NCBI GenBank assembly: GCA_007844125.1
Contig: CM017572.1
Coordinates: 33,510,095 to 33,574,094, forward strand
Direction of reading: 5' to 3'
DNA: 64,000 nucleotides
DNA from: Sinonovacula constricta
Taxonomy: Eukaryota > Mollusca > Bivalvia > Cardiida > Solecurtidae
Each line of letters opens with the position of its first letter. The first letter of the stretch is position 1. A program made the position numbers and the translations under genes. The notes under the pieces are model-generated. The model worked only from the letters and a program-made list of their open reading frames with translations. It was not told the DNA's origin and searched no databases. Positions 25,301 to 35,869 of this stretch are shown here, one piece after another.

Positions 25301-28300
25301 TCACTCAATATAATGAGCACAGTGAAAAATAAATACCTCAGTAAAATATGACATTGCTTTATAAGCTTTATAACAGGTAAACTCAGAAACATGAAAGTAA
25401 TATAACTAAAATGTCAGAATGTAGTCAAGCAACAGATTAACTTCAAATTCATGACAATGAAGTGTGATGCTCCCATTGAATTAGGGCGATGATGAATCGA
25501 AGGTGAACAATAGGCAAAACTAAAGTTCTAAGCATTCTTCATGACAATGTGGCTACTTGGAGTAAATTGTATGCCCAATAAGATTCATGCATCTATGCAA
25601 CAATTCGTTTTCTTAAATCAGAAATTAAATTGTGCAAATAAAGCTAAAACTAGTTTAAAACTCATATTGTAAAGAATACAGCAAATGCAAATCGAGTAAG
25701 CACATTTTCTGGGCTGTTCAGAATGAAATGCACTTAAAGATTTCGACAGCAGTCTACATTTTCAGTCATTGATCGCTTTTCATCAATACAAGCATATTTG
25801 ACCTTTGATGCACAAAATTCTGGCAAAAACCAAATGAAACGAAATATGATGAAAAGCGATATTTTCATTGTGTTACATGATACAGTATTAACTCCAAGTT
25901 TCAAAAGTGGGTGGGGAATTGTGTGCATCATTCACGGCATAATCAAAATTCCAAGGCGTTTCAAAGATTTAATTGTTTATGGAAAATGTATAATCTATGA
26001 CAATGTCGAAAGATAAAAGAATAATCGATGCATTTATTATTATTCAAGTATAAAACAATGGCTGCGATTAATAGGTTACGCGAGCAAAACAAAGACCATC
26101 ACGTGACAATAACAGCAGCGAATTTGCACAAAGGTCATTAACAGTCACACCTCTAGTGCATGACCGCAATAAAAACATTCAAGTATAAAACAATGGCTGC
26201 GATAAATAGGTTACGCAAGCAAATCGAAACAAAGACCATCACGTGACAATAACAGCAGCAAATTTGCACAAAGGTCAGTAACAGTCACACCTCTAGTGCA
26301 TGACCACAATAAAAACAACTGACGGTCACACATTGACTTTCAGGTTTTGTTGAGTGGCCGCTTATTACATGTTAATTAAAGAAAAAATTGTCAGTAAAGA
26401 TGACCGCTGATTGGGCGACAATTAAAGAACAAAGTTAATTACGATTAATTTTAGTCAATCATAGATACTAGGGAACTTGTAAGTAACGAACACTTCGCAG
26501 TTGTGTCTTATGTCAACAGTTTGTCAAATAAGATATATATAGAATCCGATTCTGATGAAAATTCAGTCTCTCCAAACAAGCCAAACTATAATGGCTTTCC
26601 AATGCGTAAATTGCAACCGTTTTGTTACAGCAAGAATGCACGCTTTTCAGTGCGATCGATGCAATGACTGGCAGCAATTATGTCACTAATATGGGAATAT
26701 ATATTTCATATATGGTTCGACTATTCCCGGTACGAGAATGTAGTTGTACGGCTATTCCCGCACCCGACATATACAAGACCATGCTTCCCAATTTTTATGT
26801 CAATTCGTATATTATGTGATAACCATCAGAGATGGAATTCACAAAACAAGATTATGTCAACTATGTATTGACATGTTATATCTGCATTTGTATATTTGTC
26901 ATATTATGTCAATTAGAAAGAGGAGAAAACAATGTTTATATCAACATAAAAAAGGTATCGGATAGGACATTTAAATTGAATTTCCTTAACAAAGAAGAAA
27001 TGTAATTTACCACTAGGATTTCATCTGCTGAAAATTTGTAATGACTTATTTTTTGTCTACACAGGGAGACTGTATTGAGAGAAATCGTTAATACATGTAT
27101 TTACATATAATGCAATACTATTTTTTTTATAATTATTATGTATTTCTAAATTTTCAATTAAAATGCATGTACATGACTGTATTCTGAAACAGAATAACAT
27201 CATATAGATGGATTTTCAAACAAAATGTTGACATCTGAAAAATTAAGCAAAGCGGTTGCATTTCGGTATTTGGAAAATGTAAACTAAATATAGATAGAGC
27301 TAGGTTTTGTAAGATTCTCCCCGAATTGCGTTACAAGCAACTCTCCTTCGCGTTTGATGCGGTCTTCTTCGTCGTCAAATTTAATGTCACCTAATGTTCG
27401 TGTACCAAGCTTTTTTGTCGCGTATTATAAGTTCCGGGCGATTCCCTGATACACGCGCCCCTCTTTCTCTAAGAAAGTCTTTCAGTTCACGCACTGATAA
27501 TTTTGAAAATTTGCACAGATCACCGATTTCATTGTTTTCAGACGTCATCTTGTTTGTTCTTTTGCTCACCGGAAGTTGTAAGCAAAACGAACGATAACTC
27601 TTCAAAGGGAGATAACAAGGGTTATTAAACAGGACTTTAGCAATAAACCGGCATGCCACAAATGCATTAATGCATGGGCGTATCTAGTAGGGGGGTCAGG
27701 GGTGTATAAGTGTTGCATATGTGTACAGTGCTACAGATAAGACAAGTAAGCACATATTTATGCCTAAAATGAAAAAAATGCATTAAAATTAAACTTTTTG
27801 GGAAGAAGAAGGCCTGTCAAGCAGAAAGCTACACTATATGGCTTCAAGATGTCAACACTCTTCCTGTGGGAGCATGCCCCCTGACCCCCTTACCCTACTT
27901 GTACCTGGTTCTCACTCAATTTGACAGTCATCCCATGACAAAATATGATTATGCATCATGTCTTTTGCTGAGAATACAGACATGTTGGACTTATTATGAC
28001 ATGGAAAACGTTACTAGCAGCTTTGTAATGCATGCAATGGTTCTATTTTTCTCCTCCATTTCAAACATTTTCAGTGGAGCAGTCCCCCATCCCCCTCCAG
28101 CTTGACTAGCACTTCTGGTGCTCGTTCAATTAGGATCCCCCACATACCACCACCCTAAGGCTACCACCCTAAAACAATCTTTGGCTGTCCCTGCTAATGT
28201 GTCGTAAATAACATGGGCTCACAATTCATAATTGAGCATACAGCTTTTAAACTGAACTATGATCTGTGACAGAACCTTGAGCTTATTCTTAAATAATTAC

Positions 28301-29046
28301 ATTTTATTAAAGGTGGTATTTGACAGTTTGCACCATTCTTTTCTCTCAAGCTAACAAATAAATTATTGTTAACAGAAAAGATCAAACGAAATGCTATTTA
28401 CTGGGGCTTTATAGCCATGTGAAAAGATATGCACAATGCCCCACTTGTTATTACACAAATGTACTTCTTGTCCAAGCAACACTGCACAGTTAGCTTCTTT
28501 AAACTAAGAAAACCTTGTGGCCAATTACTTTTAAGATCATGTTTCATGATCATCCAGGTAATCAGCTCTGAAATCGATATCTACTTTTAGCTGAACTGTG
28601 GTCACAGCCTTAACTTAAACTAAAGTATAAGTTTATGCCACAATTAGGCACTTAATTCCCAGAACAGGAGTAAGATGTTGCTTTATGCATTAGATATGTG
28701 CAAATTGTTACATACCACCTTCAAAGGAAACAACTGACCTGTGATCCAAGAGGCGACATTTCCTACACAACAGTTTGTTGTGCTGGCGACAGTACAACGT
28801 AATTAACTCGTCAGAGTGTTTCCCACATTTCTCAGTTAGCACATCTTTGCCATCTCCAAGTCCTTGCACTACGTTGTGATTTTCATTAAATGTATTATGT
28901 GTTCCTAAGCAAGATGTACACAGATGTTTACTGCAGTCATAGCAGTAATAATCTGCAATCTCGTCTTTGTTCTGCTTGGCACAAATGGAACATTTGGCAT
29001 CTTTATATTCATCTGACCCCTTCTCTGTATCAATTTTAGTCGCCAT
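18758..29046 (-). CDS. RING-less TRIM-like protein: two B-boxes, coiled coil, beta-propeller-type C terminus (3 exons)
   Basis: Joining 29046-28739, 24402-23517 and 19330-18758 gives one frame of 588 codons with GT/AG introns. The first junction splits an Arg codon (phase 2) and the second is phase 0. Residues 19-50 form a first B-box-like zinc site (C19, C22, C35, C38, C43, C46, H50). Residues 74-107 form the second (C74, H77, C86, H89, C94, C97, H102). No RING precedes them. A charged, coiled-coil-forming region follows (roughly 115-290), then a Pro/Arg/Glu linker, then repeated blade-like segments of the NHL/YWTD type (SDGSLMVADNKNERLKL, DRLYVADGWRGLVCV, GHVFVSGL). Bivalves carry many such genes, often annotated TRIM56/TRIM71-like. 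Without RING, ubiquitin-ligase activity is doubtful, and a scaffold or sensing role is inference. The start at 29046 (AATATGG context) is preferred over an in-frame ATG 13 codons upstream. A 5' non-coding exon is possible. Confidence 0.88.
19331..23516 (-). other. Intron 2 of the B-box gene
   Basis: A 4.2-kb intron. It holds a repeat terminus with GCGGTC motifs at 21178-21345 and scattered interspersed-repeat pieces (a GGGGCGTAGCTGGG block at 20640; a GC-poor end with ACACCCCTGAC at about 23205). No additional exon is convincing. Confidence 0.6.
21178..21345 (-). mobile_element. Transposon terminus with spaced GCGGTC motifs (solo end)
   Basis: Contains GTAAGCGGTCAGTTTAC, TAATCAGCGGTC, TGCGGCCAGACC and TTTAGCGGTCAATTAG. 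The block starting TTGTTCTTTAATTGTCG at 21228 is the near-exact inverse (about 30 of 32 bases) of 26401-26433. By orientation it would be the right-hand end of an element lying to its left; no matching left end is visible. Confidence 0.4.
23517..24402 (-). CDS. Exon 2: coiled-coil region, linker and first propeller segment
   Basis: Acceptor ATTTTCAG|G at 24403; donor GCA|GTAAGT at 23516. It is open for its full 886 bases. The reading starts NCQKPQNIRESSDELN, then Lys/Glu-rich heptads, a linker with paired ERPVEKRGDRPVV-like motifs, and ends GPQEVA. Confidence 0.88.
24688..24975 (+). mobile_element. tRNA-derived SINE in intron 1 of the B-box gene
   Basis: Head with CAGCTCAGGTGGTAGAGCG (A box) and GAGTTCAAACCCC (B box), then the same body as the SINE at 9470 (GACTTTAAAGTTGGTAGTAG, CCTGTGCACCTCGTAAGTGC). 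It ends in CCCATCCCAATCC. It is less decayed in the head than the 9470 copy, and antisense to the gene. Confidence 0.85.
26042..26433 (+). mobile_element. Left terminus of a motif-array element, with internal 135-bp tandem duplication
   Basis: Two near-identical 135-bp units begin at 26042 and 26177 (TTCAAGTATAAAACAATGGC; each includes the E-box CACGTG). Three GCGGTC-type motifs follow in inverse orientation: GACGGTCACACATTGAC, GTGGCCGCTTATTACATG and ATGACCGCTGATTGGGCG. The outermost part is inverse-identical to the end at 21228. Immediately to the right come a promoter-like site and a zinc-finger ORF, which fits the left end of an element whose body continues rightward. Confidence 0.45.
26530..26567 (+). 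promoter_or_regulatory. TATA box and initiator-like site
   Basis: TATATATAG (about 26534-26542) followed about 25-30 bp later by TTCAGTCTC, an initiator-like sequence, and then an ATG at 26591 with AATATG-poor but acceptable context. Spacing is canonical for polymerase II. Based on sequence only. Confidence 0.4.
26591..26689 (+). pseudogene. N-terminal zinc-finger fragment, FLYWCH/MULE-associated type
   Basis: ATG followed by 32 codons: CVNC (C5, C8), then CDRCNDWQ (C21, C24, W27) and C31-H32, then TAA. The pattern CxxC-x12-CDxCxxWQ-x3-C matches, from memory, the amino-terminal zinc finger of invertebrate FLYWCH-domain proteins linked to Mutator-like transposases. After the stop, sequence in another frame reads CxTNMGIYIS, where the family has a CNTGI-like motif, so a frameshift truncates it. 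No FLYWCH or transposase domain follows within 1 kb. The promoter-like site and the terminus at 26042-26433 sit just upstream. Confidence 0.45.
27300..27548 (-). pseudogene. SAP-domain gene fragment, frameshifted
   Basis: From the ATG at 27548 the frame reads MTSENNEIGDLCKFSKLSVR, then ELKDFLRERGARVSGNRPEL. This is a SAP motif (a helix-turn-helix that binds DNA). A one-base insertion near 27425 takes it out of frame. In the next frame the protein resumes as ATKKLGTRTLGDIKFDDEED and ends near 27300 (VTQFGENLTKP) before turning into AT-rich noise. In invertebrates this head is often found on large proteins with SWIM and YqaJ-nuclease domains, many associated with mobile DNA; none of those domains is present. 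It lies in intron 1 of the B-box gene. Confidence 0.5.
27665..28160. repeat. GC-rich interspersed repeat fragment
   Basis: Starts GGGCGTATCTAGTAGGGGGG and later has GCCCCCTGACCCCC, the same style as 1776-1910. No ORF of note. Class not determined. Confidence 0.35.
28739..29046 (-). CDS. Exon 1: start codon and both B-boxes
   Basis: ATG at 29044-29046; donor CACAG|GTCAGT at 28738. It encodes 102 residues plus two bases of a split Arg codon. The second B-box is completed across the junction (LLDHR|NC), which is strong evidence that exon 2 is the correct partner. Confidence 0.88.
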
Positions 29047-30973
29047 ATTTACTTTCCACAACAAGATTTCCAAAAGTATGTACACTGAGATCTATGCTGC
29101 AAGAAAAATATGTATGTGTTGCTTAAGTCAACTTGAACCGAGGTTATCAGCAGGAAACACAGTGACTCAATTTTATCCTGATAATGGTTAAATAAATGAT
29201 ACAATTTGTCAAAGTTAAATGGCTTTGCAAAGTCAGTGTATACAATGTATGCTTTAAGTTGGACCTCAGATGGTTATGGGTTTGTGATATTGCAAACAAC
29301 AAGAGTGTGTACAATGACAGAACGTTTGCACTCTATTACACATGAACATTAGATTCATCTTAAGTTTAACAAGAAATGTGTTGCCAGTCAGGTAACACAA
29401 AGCTGTATTCTATAGAAAATGTGTATTCATTAATAGATTCTAACTGGATTTAAAATGTGTGACTGAACGATGGAAGTTTCATCTGATAAACACATTTTAT
29501 TCTGACCTGTGACAGTAAACAGAAAGTGCATGCTAGGTATCCTCAGCTTGTTTACAGCAGAAAAGTTTTAAATACACTTCTAGTCCAGGACAGAAACTGT
29601 GTGCATTCTAATTGGCGTGCATTTGAAAGAAACATGCTTATTGCGAAAAATGTGAAACTCTTCAACAAAATCACAACTAAGGCTGACTTTTAGATTTCAG
29701 CCCTACAACAGACGCTTTGATTTGGCATCATTTTTTCCAATCAAAACCCATGGGTTATAACAAACGTATGTGTAATCAAACTGTTATAACATGGACAATA
29801 TAAAAATAAGTGTTGCTTTATATAAGAACGCATTGTTTAAATGAAACCACATAAAGATATCCAGAAAATATAGTTTCCGATGTTACTCTGTAATGATAAA
29901 AAACAAGCTTTTAAAAATGTAATGCATAGAAAAGAAATTAAGCTGAGTTATCCCAAAGACTAGCCATACATTAAGCATAGAGGTCAAAAGGTGAAATGCT
30001 TATGTTGCCTTCTCCATCAATAAAGAAATTATTGACATGGCTTGCTGCACTAGTGAGTGCTGCACTCAAGTTGTCACAACCCGGAAGAAGATGCACCTTT
30101 ATTACCCATAAGTGGCCCCAAGTTAAGATTTATTGTAACAGGGTTATTTAATGTATTTGCCATTTCTATTTCAGACCACGAGCCTTGTTTGGGTTTTTAA
30201 ATTGCTTAGTTACACAATAAACACATAAACTGAATCAACGAACCCGACTGGAGAGCACACAAGAAGTAACAATAATACTCGATTTGGCGAAAATTCTGAC
30301 TGCTGGGTGGTGGCTGTGAACTATTCTAACACAAACACAGGCACACAATGTTACTTCAACGTATTTATTAAAAAGTTCCACTGGCACTTTGTACTTAGCG
30401 ATCCCCGGAAATGCTCACATTGCGCATGCTCGATCGTTGCTACGCAGGCCAAATACCTAATATGAGTTAATATCCGCGAATATTAATACTGGGTACGGAT
30501 ATGAAATTAAAATTCAATATTTACGTGCCTTTCTTCAGATATTTCTGTGCTTAGATGTCCATTACTGTATTTGGTGGTAGATAAAATCATTTGTACTAAG
30601 TATTCTCGAAAGTACATAGTTGTAGCCAATTAACGAGATCTATAGATAGATAATATTTACATTTGTAAAGCTCCAAGAAACTTGGATCTAAAGTGGAAAG
30701 ACTTCGATCAGAAAAAAATGCTGAAAAATATGACGTCACAAAATACCTTATTATAAATCATCCTGTGAACAGTCATTCGTACAAACAAACAATCAGTTGA
30801 ATTATTTTTAACAAAAACCCGCATATTCTGGCTCTATTCGTTATTATATGTTTGTACTTGCGTTTTATTAAAACTAAAAGGCCAGTTGTCTGCTTCACAC
30901 CTAATTACATTGTTAAACCTCTTTGTACCCCAAATTATCGCTATATCATATCAATAAAGCATAATCTATTGGC
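29047..30973. other. Upstream region of the B-box gene, putative promoter
   Basis: AT-rich without exons. Around 30390-30490 GC and CpG rise locally, with TTGCGCATGC resembling an NRF1 site. This could be the promoter and non-coding first exon of the minus-strand gene. Weak evidence. Confidence 0.25.
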
Positions 30974-31076
30974 GGGTTACGAGATGCCCGACCGAAGGGT
31001 ACGAGATGAGTGCTCGAGAGTACGAAACAGCCGGTCCACTGTAGAGTACGAAACGTCTAGGGTACGAAATTGCTGG
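30974..31076. mobile_element. Solo transposon terminus with GTACGARA motif array
   Basis: Begins GGGTTACGAGATG. It contains GGGTACGAGATG, GAGTACGAAACAG, GAGTACGAAACG and GGGTACGAAATTG spaced about 20-27 bp. The style (GG start, five spaced copies) matches the complete elements at 35870 and 62026. No partner end is found in the window. Confidence 0.35.
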
Positions 31077-31699
31077 CTCCTAACTCAAACAGGTACAATT
31101 GAAAGCACCCCAGATACAAATAATACGATTACTTCCCTTTGAATCACAAAGTTTGCTACGTAGAGCAGCATTATCACAACAACGAAGATGGGTTATGAAT
31201 GAAGATGAACTGAAAGTGTTAATTGTGCTAAAGCGTACTCTGATTATGTTTTTTTTTTTTTATCAAACAGTATTCATATCACTTAATTCATCCTATAAGG
31301 ATTGTTACGTGTATTTCCTTTGATGGACATTGAACTTTGGTGCTTCAATTCCATCTTCACATGAACAGGAAGCTACAACCATTTATTCGTCTCTGGTCAT
31401 GTTTGTTCATGATTCAGAAAGTTAATTTTATTTGTGGTCAACCATTTTTGTGTTGTTTTTTTTCAAATCGAAATAATACCATATTCCTTTTCTGAACACT
31501 ATGTGGACATTATTTTTCGATGACGTCACTACTTTCGTCATAACGTATAGAAAATATCAGCGCATGGACATTTTGTTTTCAAATATATCGTTTTTCTTCT
31601 TTGCTGCTTGCATTTGAGAAACTCGTCAGGAAGTGCGAGGTTAGAGCTCTGTAAAACGGGTTTAAGCACCCCAGTCGGTCCAAATTGCCGACTGACCGT

Positions 31700-31865
31700 T
31701 CCAAAGCGGTAACTGTCGGGTTTGCTCTTTTCCTTGAGTAACTCATCACAGATTTGATCTCACTTTTCGCTTGGCTTGCATGTGAAATACCTTTGTTCTG
31801 TGCCTTTTCGGAGTTCGGTATATGTTGCAATACTTATAGGACTTTGTCATATATGCTTATCTTCG
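31700..31865 (-). repeat. Dispersed zinc-finger-like coding fragment, copy 1
   Basis: Matches 51036-51190 on the same strand at about three quarters of positions. Read on the minus strand both give TKSY(K/E)xCNIYxxxKRHRTKVF, which resembles a damaged C2H2 finger (CN...Y..LKRH). Both are frame-broken. Probably a piece of a transposon-encoded protein. Confidence 0.4.
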
Positions 31866-31951
31866 ACGTAAATCATGCATTTTATTTTACGGGAAGTGAT
31901 AAATTGTCCTTGGCTAAAGTAAGGGTGTAAGCTTGACATCAATTAGTGCGG

Positions 31952-32060
<109 letters not shown>

Positions 32061-32360
32061 AATGCGTAAGGTCCGCTGGCTTGATGATCACGCCGCATTG
32101 TGAAGCCAAAAAAACTAAGATAAATACGAAAAAAAACACCATTTAAGTATCGATCGCCTGGTAACTTCATGTTTGTTTTTTCCTGGTTTTGCAACAGAAA
32201 CATGTTTCAGTTTAATTTCCTCTGCCATTTTGTTCTGTGGCCCAGCTGATTTTAATTTGGTATAGAACATAATGGTGGCGTATACACTTATTTTATATAA
32301 ATAAATTAACAAGTTTACATTTATTTATTTTTTTGCTTGATACGTATATACTTACATCCG

Positions 32361-32460
32361 ACGGCGACATGTTACCGATCAAGGGCGACATGTTACCTAT
32401 AAAAGGCGAACTGTTACCAGTTAAGGGCGAAGTGTGAAGAGGGCGAAGTGTTATAATGCC
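32361..32460. mobile_element. Solo transposon terminus with GGCGACATGTTACC array
   Basis: Five spaced motifs: GGCGACATGTTACC twice, GGCGAACTGTTACC, GGGCGAAGTGTG and GGGCGAAGTGTT. Read from its right edge the inverse begins GGCATTATAACACTTCGCCC, so it would be a right-hand end with a GG start. No partner is found. Confidence 0.35.
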
Positions 32461-32689
32461 TGTACAATACATGCCAGATGAGAACCATAAATTGACCTTC
32501 ATCTATGATTTAACTGGGCCTCTATGACTAAGTAGCGAATAGGAGTCATATTTCCGACTGGATCTCTCATCATTTGCAATACGACTTGGCATATAAATTA
32601 TTACAATGCTAATGTTTCACAGTATATGACATTTTTTGCATGAAGTTGACATTACAATGGCTTATATTTTATTTACGCAATTTCTTCAT

Positions 32690-34823
32690 TAAAGAGAGGA
32701 AAAAGTGGTGGCTATGATAAACTAATACCAGAACTCTTTCTTGATTGCATAGATTTCATCTCACCTTTACTATGTAAACTGTTTAACTATATTTTCACAG
32801 CTGGTGTGTATCCTGCAAGCTGGACTAAAGGGATTATTGTGCCTGTTCCAAAGAAAGGTTTGCTTTCAGACTTAAATAACTACAGAGGTATTGCGCTTAC
32901 AAGTATTTTCTCTAAGATATTATCAAATATTATCAATAAACGTTTGTCTGATTGGGTGGAAGCTAACAACATTTTAAATGAGTTTCAGTATGGTTTCAGA
33001 CAGAATCGAAGTACGATAGATTGTATTTTTGTTTTAAACTGTATAATTGATAAAGTAGTTAATAATGAAAATGGTAATTTATATTGTTGTTTTGTTGATT
33101 TTAAAAAAGCCTTCGATCTAGTCTATAGGAACGGTATATTTATCAAATTAATAAGAAATGGATGTTCTTCCAAAATTGTACAGTTTTTGCAATCTATGTA
33201 TGCTACTGTTAAAATGTGTGTACGTTTAAATGGTAAATGCTCTGATTTCTTTGATAGCTCTACTGGCGTTAAGCAGGGTGAAACTTTATCTCCGTTACTT
33301 TTTCTAATGTTTATTAATGACATGTATGATTACATTATTTCAAACAATGAAAACAATGTTCTAGACACAATATCACTTGCTGAAATGAATTTGTTTATGC
33401 TACTATTTGCGGATGACACAGTATTATTTTCTAGAACAGCTATAGGCTTACAAAATCAGGTTAATGCACTTGAGAATTATTGTAATACTTGGGGCATAGA
33501 AGTAAATGTTTTGAAATCAGCTATTGTAGTTTTTGGCAAAGGCATAACTAGAAGAAACATAAATATAACTTATAATGGAAAGCAAATTAAAAGTATGAAT
33601 GAGTTTACATATCTAGGAGTTACATTAAAGGCTAACTGTTCTTTTTATACGTCACAGAAACGTTTATCTGTATGTGCTCTTAAAGCCTTGTTTTCCTTAC
33701 ATTCCTTATTTGATGAAATATCTGTACATGTCCAAGATAAACTTTAATTGTTTGATGCAATGATTCTCCCAATATTATGCTACGGATGTGAAGTTTGGGG
33801 TTTTCACAAAGCCCCTGACATTGACCGTATTCATCTTAAATTTCTAAAACATGTATTATCTGTTAGGCAACAAACGGCCAGTGCTTCAGTGTATGGAGAA
33901 CTGGGTAGATTGCCTTTAGTTTTCACTCGCAGGATTCGTATTATTAAATATTGGATTAAATTAAACAAACATCCTAACTCCTTGCAATACAAACTGGCTC
34001 ATTTAACTAATAATGACGGTAATTATATTTTGAAATGGACATTAAGTGTTAAAGACATTTTTGAAAACCTTGAATTAGGCTACCTATTTTTTAATGAGTC
34101 TTACAACAGGGATAACATAAGCTTAATAACACAGAGAATTATTGACCATTATGTACAATGTTGGCATTATTCGATTAATGATTCTAGTAAGCTAGAAACA
34201 TACTGCATATTTAAGAAAAAATTTGAATTTGAAAAATATCTGATGGTAGTTGATAACCCTCTTCATCGAGGAGCCTTATCTAAATTGAGATGTTCTTCCC
34301 ATAAACTAGCAATAGAAGAAGGCAGATTTAGAAACATTGATAAACAGGATAGGAAATGTATATATTGTCGAATGAATGTCATCGAAAACGAGTATCATTT
34401 TGTTTTGGTATGTCCTTTTTATAGAGAATTAAGAATGAGTATATTACCAAACTATTTTTGCTCTTGGCCAAGTATTATTAAATTTAAACAACTAATGAAA
34501 TGCAACCAAACAGGATTAACTAAACGACTAGCTAGATTTGTATACCTTGCATATTGTAAAAGAAAAAATGTATAGTAGTTATTTTTCTTAAATTTATTTA
34601 TTGTTTTTTTTTACTTCCATGTTACCATGACATATAATTTTACTTGACTTAATAGTATACACATACCTTATACATTTGCTATATACTTTTCTCTATGTTT
34701 AACATGTATGCAATTTATTATTATTTATATGTGTATTTTTGTCGCCATATTTATTTATTCATGTATGGCAAAAAAACATATAAGTTTGTGCCAATAAAAT
34801 ATTGAATTGAATTGAATTGGACC
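32690..34823 (+). mobile_element. 5'-truncated LINE with reverse transcriptase
   Basis: Homology to reverse transcriptase starts abruptly at about 32703 (SGGYDKLIPELF), typical of 5' truncation. The coding part runs to 34575. The 3' UTR ends in AATAAAATATTGAATTGAATTG, a short repeat tail as in CR1/L2-like LINEs. There is no RNase H region. The C-terminal Cys/His motif CIYCRMNV...YHFVLVC is the zinc finger common to these LINEs. Confidence 0.88.
32806..34575 (+). pseudogene. LINE reverse transcriptase ORF with one in-frame stop
   Basis: A non-LTR reverse transcriptase: IVPVPKKG and NNYRGIALTS motifs, FVDFKKAFDLV, GVKQGETLSPLLF and the catalytic FADDT (residues 201-205 of this reading), then FTYLGV. 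A single TAA at 33745-33747 separates this from 275 further in-frame codons that hold the thumb/C-terminal region and a CxxC...H...C finger. Otherwise the frame is intact over 590 codons, so the copy is young but inactive. The upstream endonuclease is absent through truncation. Confidence 0.88.
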
Positions 34824-34979
34824 TTTTCACACTTTACCTGCGTGTCAAACAAAACACAAACAGTGTATCCAATTAACAACGTCAACCCAACCTATTAGGG
34901 AAGCCTATCGTCCTTGGTAATCCATTCACAGCTTGACAGGTGATATTGGCCGCCAGGTTCAAGATTTAACTATGCTTCT

Positions 34980-35250
34980 ATTATAAATGCGAATTGTTAC
35001 CAATATAATTAGTTCATTAAAAGTTGATTACAATCGGATCAAAGCAACTACCGCCTTGTGAAAATACACCAAGGCTAAATAAATACTAACATGATGATAC
35101 TAATCTTTTGATAATTATATGTAAGCGATTGTATTGTTTTCATTGTTATAACTATAATTAGTTAATGAAATGTTGATTACAATCGGATCAAAGCAACTAC
35201 CGCCCTGTGAAAGTACATAAATACTAATCAAGACTAATTAAATACTAACA
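34980..35250. repeat. Two-copy tandem duplication (~150 bp)
   Basis: The block with GATTACAATCGGATCAAAGC and CTACCGCC occurs at about 35024 and again at about 35172, with similar flanks. Non-coding. Confidence 0.7.
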
Positions 35251-35450
35251 TGATGATTGTTTTTGTATTGAGCTGGGACGCTGCTACTGTTTTATCTTTT
35301 GTAATGCATCTTTTGTAATGTATCCATGTTTACTTGTACCGTCCCATGATACATGAGTTATAATTTTTAAATCGGAAGAAAATAATGATAAAATCTACAG
35401 ACAGTTCAAAACTATCAATTCATCACAGTAAAAGTATACAGGCGATGAGT

Positions 35451-35538
35451 CGACCAGCGTTTTTTTTTTTAATCGGCGATGAGTCGACCAACCTTGAATG
35501 GCGGTGAGTTGGTAAGGGCGGTGAGTCGTCCTGTTACC
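35451..35538. mobile_element. Solo transposon terminus with GGCGATGAGTCGACC array
   Basis: Four motifs: GGCGATGAGTCGACCA twice, GGCGGTGAGTTGG and GGCGGTGAGTCG. The inverse of the right edge begins GGTAACAGGACGACTCACCG, again a GG start. A T10 run splits two motifs. No partner end is seen. Confidence 0.35.
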
Positions 35539-35869
35539 AAGCATTTAATACATTAATGCATTTAATAACTTTTTTTTAATATAATACTTTAGAGATACAT
35601 AGTGTCAAGAACGTGTTTACGCATCAGGATTATCTTAAGTATGGAAATTCTAAATTAGTAATATAATAAAGTAGTTCGATTATTTAATGTAGTTATTTAA
35701 TATAAACTTCGGATTAGCTGGGTCAAACAACTGAACACACACACCTCATAATGATTAAAGAAATTGCTTTGATGGCCATGTCAATAATGCCAAGATAACA
35801 TTAATACATGCCCTTCAGTTGTATTATAAGACCATCTTTGTGCATCGTCGGTTCTTAGGTATTTGATTA

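Noticed and set aside
21228..26433. A single 5.2-kb transposon with inverted ends enclosing exon 2 of the B-box gene
   Set aside because: The two ends match well only over about 32 bp and then lose collinearity; their outer and inner directions point away from each other, and no target duplication flanks them. Two separate insertions of one family fit better.
32361..35538. One element bounded by the two motif arrays around the LINE
   Set aside because: The two arrays have different motifs and both have the orientation of right-hand ends; they are not inverted partners.
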